Shown: positions 29,215 to 38,566, counted from the first letter of the stretch. The stretch: DNA of 64,000 nucleotides from Micromonospora noduli (GCF_003264365.1 NZ_PYAK01000007.1:124001-188000), one strand, 5' to 3'. Program-made: numbers and translations. The notes: a model not told the origin generated them from the letters alone.

Positions 29215-32200
29215 TGACCGAGGAACGTACGCTGCCCGACACCGCCATCGCCGTCGTCGGAATGGCGCTCCGGGTTCCCGGGGCCGCCACCCTCGACGCC
29301 TTCTGGAGCAACCTGCGCGACGGGGTCGAATCTCTCACCACCCTCGACGACGCCGACCTGATCGCCGACGGCGTCGCACCCGAGGAGTTCAACCACCCCG
29401 ACTACGTCCGTGCCCTCGGCGTCCTCGACGACCCGGCCGGCTTCGACGCCCGCTTCTTCGGGTTCTCGGCCCGTGAGGCGCAGCTGCTCGACCCGCAGCA
29501 CCGGATCTTCCTGGAGTGCGCCTGGGAGGCGTTGGAGCACGCCGGTCACCCGTTCGACTCCACGACACCCGTGACAGGTGTCTACGCCGGGGTGGGGGAG
29601 AGCTCCTACCTGCTGCACAATCTGCTGCCCAACGCGGACCTGGTGGCCCGGGTCGGGGCGTTCCAGACCTCCATCGGCAACGACAAGGACTTCCTGCCGA
29701 CCCGGGTGTCGTACAAGGTCAACCTGCGGGGCCCCAGCATCAGCGTGCAGACCGGCTGCTCCACCTCCCTGGTCGCCGTGCACATGGCCGCGCAGGCGCT
29801 GCTGGCCGGCGAGTGCGACGTCGCGCTGGCCGGCGGCGCGACGGTCATCGCCCGCCGCCGTGGCTACCGGCACACCCAGGGCGGCATCCTCTCCGCCGAC
29901 GGCCACTGCCGGGCGTTCGACGCCGAGGCGACCGGCGCGGTGGCCGGCAGCGGCGCCGGCGTCGTCGTGCTCAAGCGGCTCGCCGACGCGATGACGGACG
30001 GCGACCTGGTGCACGCCGTGATCCGGGGCTCGGCCGTGAACAACGACGGCGACCGCAAGGTCGGCTTCACCGCCCCGAGCGTGGACGGGCAGGCCGACGT
30101 CATCGCCGAGGCGCTCGCCGTCGCCGGGGTCGACCCCGGCACGATCGGTTACGTCGAGGCGCACGGCACCGGCACCCCGCTCGGTGACCCGATCGAGGTG
30201 GCCGCGTTGACGAGTGCCTTCGGTGACCTGCCGCCGGGCCGCATCGGGCTCGGCTCGGTCAAGACGAACGTCGGGCACCTCGACACCGCCGCCGGGGTCG
30301 TCGGTCTGATCAAGACGGTGCTGGCACTGCGGGCCGGCGAGATCCCACCGTCGCTGCACTTCCGCACCGCCAACCCCGAGCTGGCTCTGGACGCGAGTCC
30401 CTTCCACGTCGTCGCGGCCCGCACCCCATGGCCCGGCGGGGTGCGCCGTGCCGGGGTCAGCTCGTTCGGCATCGGCGGCACCAACGCGCACGTCGTCGTG
30501 GAGGAGGCCCCGACCCGCGCGGCGGGCCAGGAGAGCCGCCGGCGGCACCTGCTGCCCCTGTCCGCCGCCACACCCACCGCCCTCGACACGGCTGCCGACC
30601 GACTCGCCGCGCACCTGAGCGCCCACCCGGACACGCCGCTGGCCGAGGTGGCGTACACCCTGCAACGCGGCCGGCGGACCCTGCCGTACCGCCGGACGGT
30701 CGTCGGCGGCAGCCCCACCGAGGTGGTCGAGGCGTTGCGGCGACCGGCGGCCCGGTCGGCCGAGACCGCCACCGACCGCGCGGTGCTGTTCACCTTCCCC
30801 GGTCAGGGCGCGCAGCGCACCGGCATGGCGCACGCCCTCTACGTCGCTGAGCCGGTGTTCCGCTCCGAGGTGGACCGGGCCGCGGACCTCCTGACGCCGT
30901 TGCTCGACACGGACATCCGGGACCTGCTGTTCCCCGCCGACGACCAGCGGGAGACCGCTGCGGAACAGCTCCGGCAGACCCGGTACGCGCAGCCGGCGCT
31001 GTTCGTCGTCGAGTACGCGCTGGCGAAGCTCTGGGCGCACTGGGGCGTACGACCGGCGGGGCTGCTCGGGCACAGTGTGGGTGAGCTGGTGGCCGCCTGC
31101 CTGGCCGGGGTGTTCGCGCTGCCCGACGCGGTGCGCCTGGTCGCGGCACGCGGTCGGCTCATGCAGGCGGCGGAGCCGGGCGTGATGCTCGCGGTGCCGC
31201 TGGCCGAGGCCGAGCTGCTGCCGCTGCTCGACGATGTGCTGGACCTCGCCGCCGTCAACGGCCCCCGGCAGTGCACCGTCTCCGGGCCGCCCGAGGCCGT
31301 GGCGGCTCTCGAGGCCCGGCTGCGCGAGCGGGGGGTGGCCTCGACCCGGCTGGCCACCTCGCACGCGTTCCACTCCCGGGCCATGGCCGCCGCCGGGTCG
31401 GCGTTCGAGGCGGAGGTGACCCAGGTGCCGCGCTCGGCGCCGGAGATCCCCTTCGTGTCGAACGTGACAGGTGCCTGGATCACCGCCGAGTCGGCCACCA
31501 GCCCCGCGTACTGGTCCCGGCAACTGCGGTCGACCGTCCGCTTCGGCGACGGCCTGGCGGCGCTGCGCGACGCTGACGCCGACGCCGTGGTGCTGGAGAT
31601 CGGCCCCGGGCGGGTGTTGACCCGCCTCGCCGGTGGGTCGGCCGCCCGCGCGGTGGCGTCACTGCCGTCGGCCGGTCGGGACGCCGACGCCGAGACGGAG
31701 CTCCTCGCCGCCGCCGGTGCGCTGTGGCGGATGGGCGTCGCGATCGGGTGGGAGGCGCTGCACGGTGACGTGCCGCCCCGGCGGACCGTCCTGCCGGCCT
31801 ACCCGTTCGAGCGGGAACGCTGCTGGGTCGATCCTCCCCGCGACGCGGTGACGAGCCGGGCGGGTGCCGACGGGCTCGTCGTGCGCGGCTACCGCCGGGC
31901 CGGCGGTGCCGGGCCGGCGACCACCGGGACCGGTGCCTGGCTGGCCGTCGACGCCGGTCTGCCGGACGGCGTCGTCGACGAGCTACGCGCGGCGGGGAGC
32001 CGGATGGTCGCCGCTGACCTCGATCCGGCGACCGGCGCGCTCCGCACGTCGCTGTCGCCGCAGGAGCGGATCAGCGGGGTGCTGCTGGCGGTTCCACAGG
32101 GCGACCCGGCACCTACGCTCGCGGCCCTTGGTGACGCGCTCACCAGGCGCGGCGACGCGTACGCCCGGGTGGTCGTCGTCACCGACGGCGCGCTCGACGT

Positions 32201-35200
32201 GACCGGCACCGAGACGCTGGTGCCGCCGCGCGGCGTGCTCGCCGGTTGGGCGACCGGCGGCGCGCCCGGCACCCGGACGCTGCTCGACGTGCTCCCGGCC
32301 ACGACGCCGGTTGCCGCCCGCCGCCTCGCCGCCTCGGTGGTGCGGGAGGTCAGGTGCGCGCACCCCGAGCCGGTGGTGGCCCTGCGTGGCGGGCACCGCT
32401 TCCTGCCGCACGTCACCGCAGCTCCGGCTGCCGCCCCCGAGCGGCACACCGGCGCCCGATACCAGCTCGCCGGCGACACGGTGGTCGGTGCCGCGTTCCG
32501 GCGGGCCCTCACCACAGCCGGTGCGAGCGTCGACGACCCGGGGGTTGCCGGTCAGCCGGGTCCGGTGACCGTGCTGGTGCCGGTGGACGTCCGCACGTCG
32601 GCCGACGAGGCCCTGGCCACGCTGGCCGCCGTGGGCGTCGGCGCGCGGGAGCCGGTCACCGCCGTCGAGGTGCACCTGCTCGGCGGTACGCCGGACAACC
32701 CGCTCGCCGGCCACCTCGTCGCGCAGGCAGCGGCGCTGGGCCGGGAGTCCGACGCGGAGTGGGTGACCTACGGGTGGCCGGTGGCGGACCTGTCGGCCGT
32801 CGAACGGACAGCCGCCCGGGTGGTGGGCGCGGCGGCCTCCACCGGGCACGTGGTGGTCACCGTGCTCGACGAGACCGAGGGCGGCGCGGCGGAGGACCCC
32901 GCCGAGGTCCACGCGGTCGAGGACCCCACCGAGCGCGAGGTGGCGGCGATCTTCGCCGACCTGCTCGGCGAACGGGACGTCGCGCCCACCGTCGGCTTCT
33001 TCGAGCTGGGTGGGCACTCCCTGCTCGCCGCTCAGCTCGTCGCCCAGGTCGGCCGGGTGTGCGAGGCGGACGTCCCGCTGCGCGCCTTCGTCGCCGACCC
33101 GACGGTCCGTGGTCTCGCCGCGGCGGTACGCGCGGCCCGCGCCGAGGTCGGCGTCAGCGGCCCCGAGCCGTTGCCGGCCGTCGTGCCGGACCCGGCATCG
33201 GCGCACCTGCCGTTCCCGCTGACCGATGTGCAGCAGGCGTACTGGATCGGCCGCACCGGCGTGTTCGAGCTGGGCAACGTCGGCATGCACGGCTACGAGG
33301 AGTTCGACGTCCCCGAGCTGGACGTGGCGCGGTTGCAGCGGGCGCTGCGCCGGCTGATCCGGCGGCACGGGTCGCTGCGTACCGTCGTGCTGCCGCACGG
33401 CGAGCAGCAGGTCCTCGACGAGGTACCGGACTACGTCGTCGTCACCGAGGACGTGCGGGGTCGCCCGGCCGCCGAGGTGAACGCGAGCTTCGAGCGGACC
33501 CGCGCCGCCATGTCGCACCAGGTGTTCGTGCCGGACCGGTGGCCGCTGTTCGAACTGCGCGCCACACTGCTCGACGAGGGTCGGGGGCGGGTGCACTACA
33601 GCATCGACGGCCTGATCACCGACGCCTGGGCGTCGAGCATCGTGATGCGTGAGTTGACCCTGCTCTACCACGAGCCGGACGCGACCCTGCCCGAGCTGGA
33701 GTTGAGCTTCCGCGACTACGTGCTCGCCGCGCGGGCCGCGGAGTCGACCGAGCGGTACCAGCGCGCCGCCGCGTACTGGCAGGAGCGGGTGCCGACACTG
33801 GCCCTCGCCCCGGAGTTGCCGCTGGCGGCCGACCCGCACACCATCGCCGCGCCCCGCTTCGCCCGGCTCACCGGGCAGGTGCCGGCGGACGAGTGGGACA
33901 CCGTCAAGGCCGCCGCGTCCCGGCGCGGCCTCACTCCGACCGCGCTGCTGCTGGCCGCGTACGGCGAGGTGGTCGCCACCTGGTCGAAGAACCAGCGATT
34001 CAGCCTCAACCTGCCGATGGCGCACCGGTTGCCGCTGCACCCGCAGGTCGACGCGATCCTGGGTGACTTCACCTCGGTGACGCTGTTGGAGATCGACGCG
34101 GGCGGTGCGGCGTCGTTCGAGAACCGCGCCCGGACGATCCGGGACCAACTCCTCGCCGACCTCGACCACGGACTGTTCAGCGGTGTGCGGGTCGCGCGGG
34201 AGCTGAAGCGGGTACGCGGTGACGCCGCCGCCGTCATGCCCGTCGTGTTCACCAGCCTGTTTGAGGGCATCGGCGGGCACCCGCAGATCGGCGAGGTGGT
34301 CTACTCCATCTCCCAGACACCGCAGATCTGGATCGACACCCAGGTGTACGAGATGAACGGTGCCCTGGTGCTGGACATCGACGCCGTCGAGGGTCTCTTC
34401 CCCGAGGGCATGGTCGCTGCCATGCACGCGGCGACGCTGTCGGTGCTGCACTGGCTCGCCGCCGACGAGGCGCACTGGGCCGACCCGGTGCCGTCGCTGG
34501 TGCCCCGCGCGGAGCTGGCCGCCCAAACGGCGTACAACCGCACGGAGGCGCCGTTGCCGGTGGGCATGCTGCACGAGCCGTTCTTCGCCACGGCCGCCCG
34601 GGTGCCCGAGCGCCCGGCCGTGATCACGCCGACCCGGACGCTCACCTACGGCGAGCTGGCGGACCGCGCCCGCACGATCGCCGCCCACCTCGTCGGTTTG
34701 CGGGTACGCCCCGACGAGCTCGTCGCGGTGGTGATGGACAAGGGCTGGGAGCAGTGCGCCGCCGTCCTCGGTGTGCTCGCCGCCGGGGCCGCGTACCTGC
34801 CGATCGACCCGGACCTGCCGGACGAGCGGGTGCGTTTCCTGCTGACGCACGGCCGGGTGCGTGTGGTGCTGACCCAGGGGCGTCTGGCCGGTCCCGGGGC
34901 GCACCGGTTCGGCGACGTCGAGGTGTTGCGGGTGGACGAGCTGCGGGTCCTCCCGGCGGGCGCGCTGCCGGCGATCGACACCACGCCCCACAACCTCGCG
35001 TACGTCATCTTCACCTCCGGGTCCACCGGCCTGCCCAAGGGCGTGATGATCGAACACGAGGGTGCGTTGAACACCGTCGTCGACATCAACGAGCGCTTCC
35101 GGGTGGGCGAGGACGACCGGGTCCTGGCGCTGTCGTCGCTGAGCTTCGACCTGTCCGTGTACGACGTCTTCGGTCCGCTCGCCGTCGGCGGCGCGGTGGT

Positions 35201-36383
35201 GCTCCCGGAGGCGGCGGCACACCGCGATCCGGCCGCCTGGCTCGACCTGCTCACCAAGGCCAACGTGACGATCTGGAACTCGGTGCCGGCCCTCATGGAG
35301 CTGCTCGTCGAGCACCTCACCGTCCGGGAGGCCACCGGCGGCCTGCGACTGGTCATGCTCAGCGGTGACTGGATCCCGGTCGCCCTGCCGGACCGGATCC
35401 GGCAGACGCTCGACGGGCCCGAGGTGGTCAGCCTCGGTGGCGCGACGGAGGCGTCGATCTGGTCCATCCTCTACCCGATCGGGGCGGTCCCGGCGGAGTG
35501 GACGAGCATCCCGTACGGGCGGCCCATGGTGAACCAGACCTTTCACGTCCTCGACGACGCGTTGCGACCCCGACCCACCGGGGTTCCCGGGCACCTGCAC
35601 ATCGGTGGTGTCGGCCTGGCCCGCGGCTACCTGCACGACGAGGCGCGGACGGCGGCGAGCTTCGTTGCGGACCCGGCCACCGGAACCCGTCTGTACCGCA
35701 CCGGTGACCTCGGCCGGTTCCTGCCGAGCGGGGAGATCGAGTTCCTGGGCCGGGAGGACTTCCAGGTCAAGGTGCAGGGTTACCGCATCGAGCTGGGCGA
35801 GATCGAGACCGCCCTCGCCCAGCACCCCGAGGTGCGCGGCGCGGTGGTGGTGGCGCAGGGCGAGCCGCGTGGCGCGAAGCGTCTCGTCGCCTTCGTCGTC
35901 CCCCGGGTCGCCGGTGCCGTGCCGACGGACGTGCGCGAGTTCCTCGCGGGCAAGCTGCCGGGGTACATGGTGCCGGCGGCGTTCCACGAGATCGACGAGC
36001 TGCCGCTGACCGCCAACGGGAAGGTCGACAGGCGACCACTGGTGGAGTTGGCCGACGCGGTCGAGGCGGACGACGTGCCGTACGTGGCACCCCGCTCCAC
36101 CCTGGAGGAGACCATCGCCGAGGTCTGGGCCGGCATCCTGCGGGTCGACCGGATCGGGGTGCACGACAACTTCTTCGCCCTCGGCGGAGACTCGTTGCTG
36201 GCGATGCGGGCGGTGGTGCACCTGCGCAAGGCGTTCGACGTGCAGGTGCCGATCCGGGTGCTGTTCGACAGCCCCACCCTGGAAGCCGCCGCGTTCGCCA
36301 TCGAGGACCACCTGCTCAGTGAGCTGGAGGAGATGTCCGACGAGGAGGCCAGCGCCCTGCTGGCCGACGAGCCGACGTACTAG
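29211..36383 (+). CDS. Hybrid PKS-NRPS: KS-AT(malonyl)-degenerate KR-carrier-Cy-A(Cys)-T
   Basis: The protein has 2390 residues. KS (10-433) has Cys183 (TGCSTS) and His318 and His356. AT (524-810) has GHSVGE with Ser622 and HAFHS near 718, both typical of malonyl-CoA. Residues 884-1223 look like the structural part of a ketoreductase without the NADPH-binding TGGTGxLG motif, so the keto group should stay. A carrier follows (Ser1270). The next domain is a heterocyclization domain: PLTDVQQAYWIGR, then D1466-x4-D1471, LGDFTSV and SQTPQIWID. The A domain reads D-L-Y-N-M-S-L-I-W, the exact cysteine code. The last carrier has Ser2328. No oxidase or thioesterase domain follows; the tail (MSDEEASALL) is typical of NRPSs that pass the chain on. 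ATG 29211 overlaps the NRPS2 stop. Confidence 0.95.
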   Translation: MMTEERTLPDTAIAVVGMALRVPGAATLDAFWSNLRDGVESLTTLDDADLIADGVAPEEFNHPDYVRALGVLDDPAGFDARFFGFSAREAQLLDPQHRIFLECAWEALEHAGHPFDSTTPVTGVYAGVGESSYLLHNLLPNADLVARVGAFQTSIGNDKDFLPTRVSYKVNLRGPSISVQTGCSTSLVAVHMAAQALLAGECDVALAGGATVIARRRGYRHTQGGILSADGHCRAFDAEATGAVAGSGAGVVVLKRLADAMTDGDLVHAVIRGSAVNNDGDRKVGFTAPSVDGQADVIAEALAVAGVDPGTIGYVEAHGTGTPLGDPIEVAALTSAFGDLPPGRIGLGSVKTNVGHLDTAAGVVGLIKTVLALRAGEIPPSLHFRTANPELALDASPFHVVAARTPWPGGVRRAGVSSFGIGGTNAHVVVEEAPTRAAGQESRRRHLLPLSAATPTALDTAADRLAAHLSAHPDTPLAEVAYTLQRGRRTLPYRRTVVGGSPTEVVEALRRPAARSAETATDRAVLFTFPGQGAQRTGMAHALYVAEPVFRSEVDRAADLLTPLLDTDIRDLLFPADDQRETAAEQLRQTRYAQPALFVVEYALAKLWAHWGVRPAGLLGHSVGELVAACLAGVFALPDAVRLVAARGRLMQAAEPGVMLAVPLAEAELLPLLDDVLDLAAVNGPRQCTVSGPPEAVAALEARLRERGVASTRLATSHAFHSRAMAAAGSAFEAEVTQVPRSAPEIPFVSNVTGAWITAESATSPAYWSRQLRSTVRFGDGLAALRDADADAVVLEIGPGRVLTRLAGGSAARAVASLPSAGRDADAETELLAAAGALWRMGVAIGWEALHGDVPPRRTVLPAYPFERERCWVDPPRDAVTSRAGADGLVVRGYRRAGGAGPATTGTGAWLAVDAGLPDGVVDELRAAGSRMVAADLDPATGALRTSLSPQERISGVLLAVPQGDPAPTLAALGDALTRRGDAYARVVVVTDGALDVTGTETLVPPRGVLAGWATGGAPGTRTLLDVLPATTPVAARRLAASVVREVRCAHPEPVVALRGGHRFLPHVTAAPAAAPERHTGARYQLAGDTVVGAAFRRALTTAGASVDDPGVAGQPGPVTVLVPVDVRTSADEALATLAAVGVGAREPVTAVEVHLLGGTPDNPLAGHLVAQAAALGRESDAEWVTYGWPVADLSAVERTAARVVGAAASTGHVVVTVLDETEGGAAEDPAEVHAVEDPTEREVAAIFADLLGERDVAPTVGFFELGGHSLLAAQLVAQVGRVCEADVPLRAFVADPTVRGLAAAVRAARAEVGVSGPEPLPAVVPDPASAHLPFPLTDVQQAYWIGRTGVFELGNVGMHGYEEFDVPELDVARLQRALRRLIRRHGSLRTVVLPHGEQQVLDEVPDYVVVTEDVRGRPAAEVNASFERTRAAMSHQVFVPDRWPLFELRATLLDEGRGRVHYSIDGLITDAWASSIVMRELTLLYHEPDATLPELELSFRDYVLAARAAESTERYQRAAAYWQERVPTLALAPELPLAADPHTIAAPRFARLTGQVPADEWDTVKAAASRRGLTPTALLLAAYGEVVATWSKNQRFSLNLPMAHRLPLHPQVDAILGDFTSVTLLEIDAGGAASFENRARTIRDQLLADLDHGLFSGVRVARELKRVRGDAAAVMPVVFTSLFEGIGGHPQIGEVVYSISQTPQIWIDTQVYEMNGALVLDIDAVEGLFPEGMVAAMHAATLSVLHWLAADEAHWADPVPSLVPRAELAAQTAYNRTEAPLPVGMLHEPFFATAARVPERPAVITPTRTLTYGELADRARTIAAHLVGLRVRPDELVAVVMDKGWEQCAAVLGVLAAGAAYLPIDPDLPDERVRFLLTHGRVRVVLTQGRLAGPGAHRFGDVEVLRVDELRVLPAGALPAIDTTPHNLAYVIFTSGSTGLPKGVMIEHEGALNTVVDINERFRVGEDDRVLALSSLSFDLSVYDVFGPLAVGGAVVLPEAAAHRDPAAWLDLLTKANVTIWNSVPALMELLVEHLTVREATGGLRLVMLSGDWIPVALPDRIRQTLDGPEVVSLGGATEASIWSILYPIGAVPAEWTSIPYGRPMVNQTFHVLDDALRPRPTGVPGHLHIGGVGLARGYLHDEARTAASFVADPATGTRLYRTGDLGRFLPSGEIEFLGREDFQVKVQGYRIELGEIETALAQHPEVRGAVVVAQGEPRGAKRLVAFVVPRVAGAVPTDVREFLAGKLPGYMVPAAFHEIDELPLTANGKVDRRPLVELADAVEADDVPYVAPRSTLEETIAEVWAGILRVDRIGVHDNFFALGGDSLLAMRAVVHLRKAFDVQVPIRVLFDSPTLEAAAFAIEDHLLSELEEMSDEEASALLADEPTY

Positions 36384-36395
36384 GAGAGCCGTTCC

Positions 36396-37172
36396 GTGAA
36401 CCGCCTCACCACCCACCCGCCCGGTCGCGCCCAGGGCTGGCTGGTCGCCGGGCCGCGCCGCCGCGTCACCCCCGCCGTCCGACTGATCTGCCTGCCGTAC
36501 GCCGGTGGTGGGTCCTCGGCGTACCACGGGTGGCAGGAGCTGCTCGGCGACGACGTCGAGGTCTGCCCCGTCGAGCTGCCCGGGCGGCAGTCCCGCTGGC
36601 GTGAGCCGGCGTACACCGGGGTGCGGCAGCTGGTGGAGGCCCTCGCCCCGGCGCTGGCACCCGAGCTCGGGGTGCCCTACGCCCTGTTCGGGCACAGCAT
36701 GGGGGCGCTGGTCTCCTTCGAGCTGGCCCGCGAACTGCGCCGCCGCGCGGTGCCGCCGCCCCGGGTTCTCTTCGCCGCCGGTTGCCTCGCGCCGACGCTG
36801 CGGCGTACCTCGCCGAACATTCACGACCAACCGGACGCGGTGGTCGTCGAACGGCTGCGTGAGCTGGGCGGTCTGGACGAGGAGATCCTGGCCGAACCCG
36901 AACTGCTCGACCTGCTCCTGCCCGCCATCCGCGCCGACTTCGCGGTCTGCGAGACCTACGAGTACCGGCCGGAGCCGCCGCTGAGCTGCCCGATCGTCGC
37001 CTTCGCGGGGGACCGGGACCGGGAGGTGCCGCCGGATCGGGTCGCGCCGTGGCGGGAGCAGACGTCGGCCGGGTCCACCCTGCACGTGCTGCCGGGCGGG
37101 CATTTCTTCCCGATGACGGCCCGGGACGCCCTGCTGGGCACCGTCCGGGCCACCCTGGCGGCGGGGAGTTAG
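36396..37172 (+). CDS. Type II thioesterase (alpha/beta hydrolase)
   Basis: Stand-alone thioesterases of this class remove wrong or stalled acyl groups from carrier domains and sometimes release the product. The 258-residue protein has LPYAGGGSSAY (oxyanion region), ELPGRQSRW, the nucleophile elbow FGHSMGALVSFELAREL, the acidic residue region AFAGDRDREVPP and the catalytic His in LPGGHFFP. GTG 36396 has AGGAG overlapping the stop of the preceding synthetase, 9 bases upstream. It closes the operon before a strong hairpin. Because no synthetase here carries an integrated thioesterase, this enzyme may also be the release enzyme, though that is inference. Confidence 0.93.
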   Translation: MNRLTTHPPGRAQGWLVAGPRRRVTPAVRLICLPYAGGGSSAYHGWQELLGDDVEVCPVELPGRQSRWREPAYTGVRQLVEALAPALAPELGVPYALFGHSMGALVSFELARELRRRAVPPPRVLFAAGCLAPTLRRTSPNIHDQPDAVVVERLRELGGLDEEILAEPELLDLLLPAIRADFAVCETYEYRPEPPLSCPIVAFAGDRDREVPPDRVAPWREQTSAGSTLHVLPGGHFFPMTARDALLGTVRATLAAGS

Positions 37173-37177
37173 ACGGA

Positions 37178-37203
37178 GGGCGGGCCGGTCACCCGGCCCG
37201 CCC
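37178..37203. terminator. Strong bidirectional terminator hairpin at the end of the NRPS/PKS operon
   Basis: Perfect 11-bp GC stem GGGCGGGCCGG (37178-37188) with its complement at 37193-37203 and a 4-base TCAC loop. It starts 6 bases after the thioesterase stop and just before the convergent membrane protein gene ends, so it can serve both. Confidence 0.85.
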
Positions 37204-37209
37204 CGGCGA

Positions 37210-37881
37210 TCAGCGGATCTCGGTGGTGTCCTCGGGGCGCGGTTGGCCGCGCGGTGGGGCGGACCAGGGTGATTCGCCACCCACCCGGCGGGGCAGCGGC
37301 TCGGTCGGTGTCGGTTCCGCCGGGTAACCCAGAGTGAGGGGCGCGGCGTCGCGCTCCGCGGGCGCGGGGGCCGGCCAGTCGGTCAGCGTGAAGTCGTCGT
37401 TGCGGGGGCCTCCGTCCGACGCGGGGGTGGGTGCCGCGGCCGGTTCGGTCGCCGGGCTCGGCCACTGCCGCCAACGCTGTTGGCTGAAGGTCGCCATCAG
37501 CAGCAGCAGGCCGAGCAGGAAGAGCGTGCCGTTCTCCACGGGCAGTCGCAGCGGCAGAGGATCGCCGAACACCTTCCACTCGTGCGGGATCGCGTCCCGC
37601 ACCGAGAAGGGCGCCACGAACATCCCGATGTACGGGGTGACCAGCAGCGCACCGGCCACCAACGGGCCCAGTGGTGAGAAGCGCAGCGTGCCGAGCAGGC
37701 CCAGCAGGACACCGCCGACACCGAGGTACACGGCCGGCTCGATCAGGTTGGCGGTGTTGAACGTGCCGATCTCCACCCAGCGGTCGACCGTCCGGCTCGA
37801 CCCGTCCTGCCCCAGTGTCACCAGCACCCAGGTGATGGGCGCCACCACCAGCCCGGCGAGGAAGCTCCAGAGATGTCGCAT
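37210..37881 (-). CDS. Small polytopic membrane protein with Pro-rich tail
   Basis: The 223-residue protein has about four hydrophobic segments (WSFLAGLVVAPITWVLV; LIEPAVYLGVGGVLLGLLGTL; LGPLVAGALLVTPYIGMFV; TLFLLGLLLLMATF) followed by a hydrophilic Pro/Ala-rich tail of about 90 residues that is probably cytoplasmic and disordered. I do not recognise a family with a function. ATG 37881 is preferred over an upstream in-frame start at 37932, because the latter would overlap the divergent thioesterase gene. The 23-bp gap to that gene must hold overlapping promoter elements. Confidence 0.65.
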   Translation of the reverse strand: MRHLWSFLAGLVVAPITWVLVTLGQDGSSRTVDRWVEIGTFNTANLIEPAVYLGVGGVLLGLLGTLRFSPLGPLVAGALLVTPYIGMFVAPFSVRDAIPHEWKVFGDPLPLRLPVENGTLFLLGLLLLMATFSQQRWRQWPSPATEPAAAPTPASDGGPRNDDFTLTDWPAPAPAERDAAPLTLGYPAEPTPTEPLPRRVGGESPWSAPPRGQPRPEDTTEIR

Positions 37882-37904
37882 CCGCGCACCGTACCGTTTT
37901 CGAC

Positions 37905-38423
37905 ATGACTGAGCACCTCTCCGCCGCTCCAACCGGCAAGCCGACGTCGTACTCGCGCGTCACTCTCAGCAAGATCATGACCGCGGTGGACGTCAACCTC
38001 TACGGCACCGTGCACGGCGGGGTTCTGATGAAGTTCGTCGACGACGTGGCCGGGGCCGCTGCCGCCCGACACAGCGGCGGGACCGCGGTGACCGCGGCGA
38101 TCGACGAGATCGTCTTCTCCGAGGCGGTCCGGGTCGGCGATCTGGTGCACGCGCACGCCCAGGTGAACTGGACCGGCCAGACCTCCATGGAGGTGGGCGT
38201 GCGGGTGGTCGCCGAACGGTGGGACTCGGCCGAGGACGCACCGGTCCGGGTGGCCACCGCGTACCTGGTGTTCGTCGGCGTGGACGTGGGTGGGGCGCCG
38301 CGGGCGGTCCGCCCGGTGCTGCCGGAGACGGCGGAGGACGAGCGCCGGTACAAGGAGGCGGAGATCCGCCGTGCGCACCGATTGGCCCGCCGCCGCGCCA
38401 TCCAGGCCCACCGCGCCGGCTGA
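37905..38423 (+). CDS. Acyl-CoA thioesterase, hotdog fold (YciA/BFIT type)
   Basis: The enzyme hydrolyses acyl-CoA to free acid and CoA. The 172-residue protein has the family motif NLYGTVHGGVLMKFVDDVAG near residues 30-50, where the Asn and the Asp sit in the hotdog active site, then TAAIDEIVFSEAVRVGDLVHAHAQVNWTGQTSMEVGVRV. A basic C-terminal tail (RRAHRLARRRA) follows. It starts at ATG 37905 and is divergent from the membrane protein gene. Together with the acetoacetyl-CoA synthetase downstream it suggests an acyl-CoA pool function unrelated to the NRPS operon. Confidence 0.9.
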   Translation: MTEHLSAAPTGKPTSYSRVTLSKIMTAVDVNLYGTVHGGVLMKFVDDVAGAAAARHSGGTAVTAAIDEIVFSEAVRVGDLVHAHAQVNWTGQTSMEVGVRVVAERWDSAEDAPVRVATAYLVFVGVDVGGAPRAVRPVLPETAEDERRYKEAEIRRAHRLARRRAIQAHRAG

Positions 38424-38566
38424 CCCACATGAGGTGGCGGGTTGGAGTGTGGGACGGGCACGCGTCGGTTGGCCTACCCGGTGCGCAGAATGGCGCTTCG
38501 AGGTAGGGCAAGATGGCGCCACGGCCCAGTCACAGTGTCGTGTCGGGCCAGGGGGAGGGTGGAGCA

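Noticed and set aside
9948..37172. Colibactin/zwittermicin-type prodrug logic (acyl-D-Asn cleaved by a peptidase)
   Set aside because: An Asn-activating first module is present, but no membrane peptidase is encoded, the E domain does not follow the Asn module, and no fatty acyl ligase is seen.
37173..37209. Attachment site or tRNA remnant at the right end of the operon
   Set aside because: Only a terminator hairpin is visible. I found no tRNA-like sequence, integrase or matching direct repeat near 8700-9900.
31983..37280. Very long minus-strand open frame antisense to the PKS-NRPS gene
   Set aside because: The translation is rich in Arg, Gly, His and Pro with no family motif. The plus strand encodes continuous, recognisable domains. 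It arises from high GC in the third codon position.
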